A stretch of 15,883 bases of DNA, from assembly GCA_028279155.1 (NCBI GenBank), contig JANQST010000472.1:1-15883 (forward strand), read 5' to 3'. The stretch is from Cyclobacteriaceae bacterium (lineage in GTDB: Bacteria > Bacteroidota > Bacteroidia > Cytophagales > Cyclobacteriaceae). Below the pieces are notes generated by a model that saw only the letters and a list, made by a program, of their open reading frames with translations, was not told where the DNA came from and did not search any database. Both the position numbers and the translations under genes were made by a program. Shown here in pieces: positions 13,446-15,883 of this stretch (within the stretch, counting starts at the first letter, position 1; every line of letters starts with the position of its first letter).

Positions 13446-15506
13446 ATGACAACGAGGCTCAAAATACGGCTTACGTTCCTTGGGGCGCTTATTAACTGGC
13501 TATTATTTTCAGCCTCGAATATCTATTTGTTATTCATTGAAAGCTATGAGATGAAGGTGCAACTGGCGGACTTCATTCCACAGCTTTTCTTTACCGGGTT
13601 TGTGATATCAACATTCACTTACTATCGGTATGTTATTACTAAAGCCGACACACTCAATTTTACCGACCTATTGTGGAAGGTTTTCATCACTGGCTTGATA
13701 ACCACCCTAATTTCTTTAGGAATCCGTTTCTTTTTTACGGTTTTTGCCAACAGTAGCATCGTCGAGAGTCCGCTCACGGTTAATTTCTTTTACAACATTC
13801 TTCTTGGATTGGTGATCATCTACATGGTATCAACCCTTGTTGTCTGGAAACGACTAATCCTTTATCAGAAATCAAAAAACCTACTCCAGTTCTGGGGATT
13901 CTTTGAAATAGCACTTTTGGTAAGTCTTGGGTATGATTTTCTTGAACTTGAGCTTTTTGGAACAAATTTCAATATTGGATTGATAGTCCTGTCATGTTTC
14001 TCCATAATCCTGGCCTTCAACCTCAAATGGATTGCTTATTTGAACTTCAAGCAGAAATGGAAAGGAATTCTTTTTATTCTACTCTCTGCGATTTATCTCT
14101 ACCACTTCTTCCTCAATCTTGACGATTTCCGTGCAACAGGAGCATTGGTAATGGATTTGATGGACAGCGTCTTCTTCCTGGGTCTACTTGGTTTTCTATT
14201 TCTATATGCAGGCATCTCCATTCTCGTTACATTATTTAACCTTCCAACCTCATCTGTTTTTGAAAGAAAACTCAAAGAAGCCATTGACTTTCAAAAATTA
14301 AGTCAATCCATACCGCGAGGGGAAACCATTGATCAAACCTATGAGATACTTCTTGAGAGTTCCATGAGTGCTGTTTTTGCGGATGCTGCCTGGATTGAAG
14401 TAAAAGAGGAAGATGGGATTTTCCAGTCGATACGGAATCTGAAAGAGACGGAGATCGACAAAATAAAGAAGAATATCAAATCAGGAACCATTAAAGATAT
14501 TCTGTCACTGAATTTTGATAAGGATCATAACCCATCTAAACTCACCGATTCTTTAAAAGACAGCAAATACAAATCGATTATTGCGCTTCCCATTCATGTC
14601 CAGCAAAGACAGATTGGATATATCGTGATGCTAAATGAAGTTCCTGAAGCCTTCAACCGAGAGATGGTAAACATTATTACCACTTTTGTGAATCAGACAA
14701 GCATTTCTCTGGAAAACCTGGCATTAATCAAGGAGTCTCTGGAAAACGAACGATACAAGGAACAGTTAAAGATTGCTAAGAACGTTCAGAAAAGTTTATT
14801 GCCAGGAGAAGTGAGTATGGGGAGCAACATTGAAATCGATGCATTCGCCATGGCAGCAGATGAAGTTGGAGGAGATTATTATGATGTTATTGAGATTGGT
14901 GAGGATAAATACGGATTAATCATCGCGGACGTGTCTGGGAAAGGTACAAGTGCTGCATTTCAAATGGCTCAAATGAAAGGAATTTTTCACAGCCTTGCAT
15001 CTCAAAAAGTATCGCCATCTCAATTCAACATCCAGGCGAATATGGCATTGAGCAATTGCCTAGAGAGATCCTCTTTTATCACCGCCACTTATTTTGATAT
15101 TGACGCCAACGAAAAAAAGATTGAATTCTCTCGTGCTGGTCATTGTCCGACTTTGATGTTTTGTTCGGATACCAATGAGACCAATTATCTTCAAAGCGAG
15201 GGAATGGGGCTTGGGATAGTAAGAAACTCTAGCTATGAGAAATACGTTCATAGCACAACACTTAGCTATAACCAAGGCGATACAATGCTTTTATATACTG
15301 ATGGTATTACAGAAGCAAAAAATGAGAAGGGGGAACAGTTTGGAGACGATCGATTGAAAGACTCATTTAACAGCCACGCCAAGAAAGCGCCAGCCCAAAT
15401 AAAGGAAGCTATAAAAAGAGACCTTGCCAATTTTACTGGTGAGGTTGCAATTGATGATGACTATACAATGGTTGTAGTAAAGTTTAATACCAATAATGAT
15501 GGTTAA
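13446..15506 (+). CDS. Membrane-anchored GAF-SpoIIE (PP2C-type) phosphatase, RsbU-like
   Basis: In this 686-residue protein the N-terminal 266 residues hold about eight hydrophobic segments (near 12-31, 46-62, 76-99, 113-133, 150-168, 177-195, 206-222, 240-266). A GAF-like domain follows (about 285-430; SIIALPIHVQQRQIGYIVML), then a short coiled coil with KIAKNVQKSLLPGE, and a SpoIIE/PP2C catalytic domain (455-686). Metal-binding motifs are intact: DEVGGDYYD (472-480), ADVSGKG (494-500), YTDGITEA (617-624) and DDDYTMV (670-676). It should dephosphorylate a Ser/Thr-phosphorylated STAS protein. Its stop codon overlaps the start of the STAS gene (ATGATGGTTAA), which fits an RsbU/RsbV pair. The signal may be sensed by the membrane part or by the GAF pocket; neither ligand can be inferred. 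Confidence 0.93.
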   Translation: MTTRLKIRLTFLGALINWLLFSASNIYLLFIESYEMKVQLADFIPQLFFTGFVISTFTYYRYVITKADTLNFTDLLWKVFITGLITTLISLGIRFFFTVFANSSIVESPLTVNFFYNILLGLVIIYMVSTLVVWKRLILYQKSKNLLQFWGFFEIALLVSLGYDFLELELFGTNFNIGLIVLSCFSIILAFNLKWIAYLNFKQKWKGILFILLSAIYLYHFFLNLDDFRATGALVMDLMDSVFFLGLLGFLFLYAGISILVTLFNLPTSSVFERKLKEAIDFQKLSQSIPRGETIDQTYEILLESSMSAVFADAAWIEVKEEDGIFQSIRNLKETEIDKIKKNIKSGTIKDILSLNFDKDHNPSKLTDSLKDSKYKSIIALPIHVQQRQIGYIVMLNEVPEAFNREMVNIITTFVNQTSISLENLALIKESLENERYKEQLKIAKNVQKSLLPGEVSMGSNIEIDAFAMAADEVGGDYYDVIEIGEDKYGLIIADVSGKGTSAAFQMAQMKGIFHSLASQKVSPSQFNIQANMALSNCLERSSFITATYFDIDANEKKIEFSRAGHCPTLMFCSDTNETNYLQSEGMGLGIVRNSSYEKYVHSTTLSYNQGDTMLLYTDGITEAKNEKGEQFGDDRLKDSFNSHAKKAPAQIKEAIKRDLANFTGEVAIDDDYTMVVVKFNTNNDG

Positions 15507-15840
15507 CATAGAAAAAGAGAAAAAAGAAAATATTCATTTCATCCGGGTAAGTGGTGAAGTAGATGCTGGATCATCCATTCATCTTGACAATGCCTTCAAG
15601 GAAGTCCTGGAAGCTGGAGAATCGCACATTGCCGTTGACCTATCTCGACTCGCATATATCTCGTCAGCTGGGCTTGGGGTATTCGTTTCTTACTTAGATG
15701 AATTTGAACTAAAAAAAATCAAATTGGTGTTGTTTGGAGTTCAAGAGACTGTGCGACAGGTTTTCGACATATTGGGATTAGAAAAACTGATAACCATTGT
15801 CGAAAATGAAGATGAAGCAATTGAAAAATTAAATGGGTAA
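15496..15840 (+). CDS. STAS-domain anti-sigma-factor antagonist (RsbV/SpoIIAA-like)
   Basis: This 114-residue single STAS domain has an N-terminal strand IHFIRVSGEVDAGSS (13-27) and the phosphorylation loop VDLSRLAYISSAGLGVFVSY (47-66). Ser57, in the S-S-A-G-L-G context, is the likely target of an RsbW-type kinase and of the upstream PP2C phosphatase. Family proteins often have Asp before this serine; here it is Ser56, a common variant. C-terminal helices (ETVRQVFDILGLEKL) are typical. Translation can begin at either of two adjacent ATGs (15496 or 15499). The start overlaps the phosphatase stop by 11 nt, and the 3' end overlaps the next gene by 8 nt, so all three are coupled. Confidence 0.94.
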   Translation: MMVNIEKEKKENIHFIRVSGEVDAGSSIHLDNAFKEVLEAGESHIAVDLSRLAYISSAGLGVFVSYLDEFELKKIKLVLFGVQETVRQVFDILGLEKLITIVENEDEAIEKLNG

Positions 15841-15883
15841 GAGCATTGTAATAGTATGTGCAAAAGATGAGCTGACCAGGATC
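15833..15883 (+). CDS. Probable RsbW-like anti-sigma serine kinase (3' partial)
   Basis: An ATG at 15833, overlapping the STAS stop codon by 8 nt, opens a frame that runs off the right edge after 17 codons: MGKSIVIVCAKDELTRI. A first beta-strand followed by 'xxxxLxxI' is how Bacteroidota anti-sigma regulatory ATP-binding proteins (RsbW/HATPase_c_2 type) commonly begin, and that gene often follows PP2C and STAS genes. Too little is present to show the ATP-binding motifs, so the identity is inference from position and a short match. Confidence 0.5.
   Translation, partial: MGKSIVIVCAKDELTRI

Overview
The window looks like chromosomal DNA of a member of the Bacteroidota, most likely a marine Cytophagales-type bacterium. 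The evidence is a cargo protein with a type IX secretion (T9SS) C-terminal sorting domain, a CarboxypepD_reg-like domain joined to a SusC-type 'VVVTGYG' motif and a TonB C-terminus, a LytS/LytTR two-component pair, a DUF5916 outer-membrane protein, weak or absent Shine-Dalgarno sequences, and two promoter-like sites with the Bacteroidota -7 element TAnnTTTG. The taxonomic call is inference from gene content.

Layout. (1) 1-1106 (+): the 3' part of a TonB-C/CarboxypepD_reg chimera, open at the left edge. (2) 1172-4466 (-): a three-gene unit read as chemoreceptor, OprP-like porin, then a small PstS-like periplasmic protein, closed by a hairpin with a T-run. No transporter and no che genes are visible. 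(3) 4467-4837: a 371-bp divergent AT-rich intergenic region with several inverted repeats. (4) 4838-6724 (+): a secreted choice-of-anchor I (MSP130-related) beta-propeller protein with a T9SS tail; it shares a bidirectional terminator with the next unit. (5) 6776-8563 (-): LytS-type kinase and LytTR regulator, abutting. (6) 8791-10998 (+): CBM9/DUF5916 outer-membrane protein, divergent from the kinase. (7) 10976-11821 (-): PrmC, overlapping the DUF5916 gene tail to tail. (8) 11877-13377 (+): ribD and free-methionine-(R)-sulfoxide reductase, overlapping by 11 nt. (9) 13446 to the right edge (+): a partner-switching operon with a membrane-anchored GAF-PP2C phosphatase, a STAS anti-sigma-factor antagonist and the first 17 codons of what looks like its RsbW-type kinase.

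How the genes work together. The chemoreceptor cassette plausibly couples outer-membrane entry and periplasmic binding of an anionic ligand (phosphate by family resemblance) to a signalling output. It is the strongest candidate for an under-described system here. The RsbU/RsbV/RsbW-like operon would dephosphorylate the STAS protein on a signal sensed by the membrane/GAF part. Its final target is not in the window. PrmC, RibD and MsrC are housekeeping. No RNA genes, insertion sequences, CRISPR arrays or broken genes were seen.
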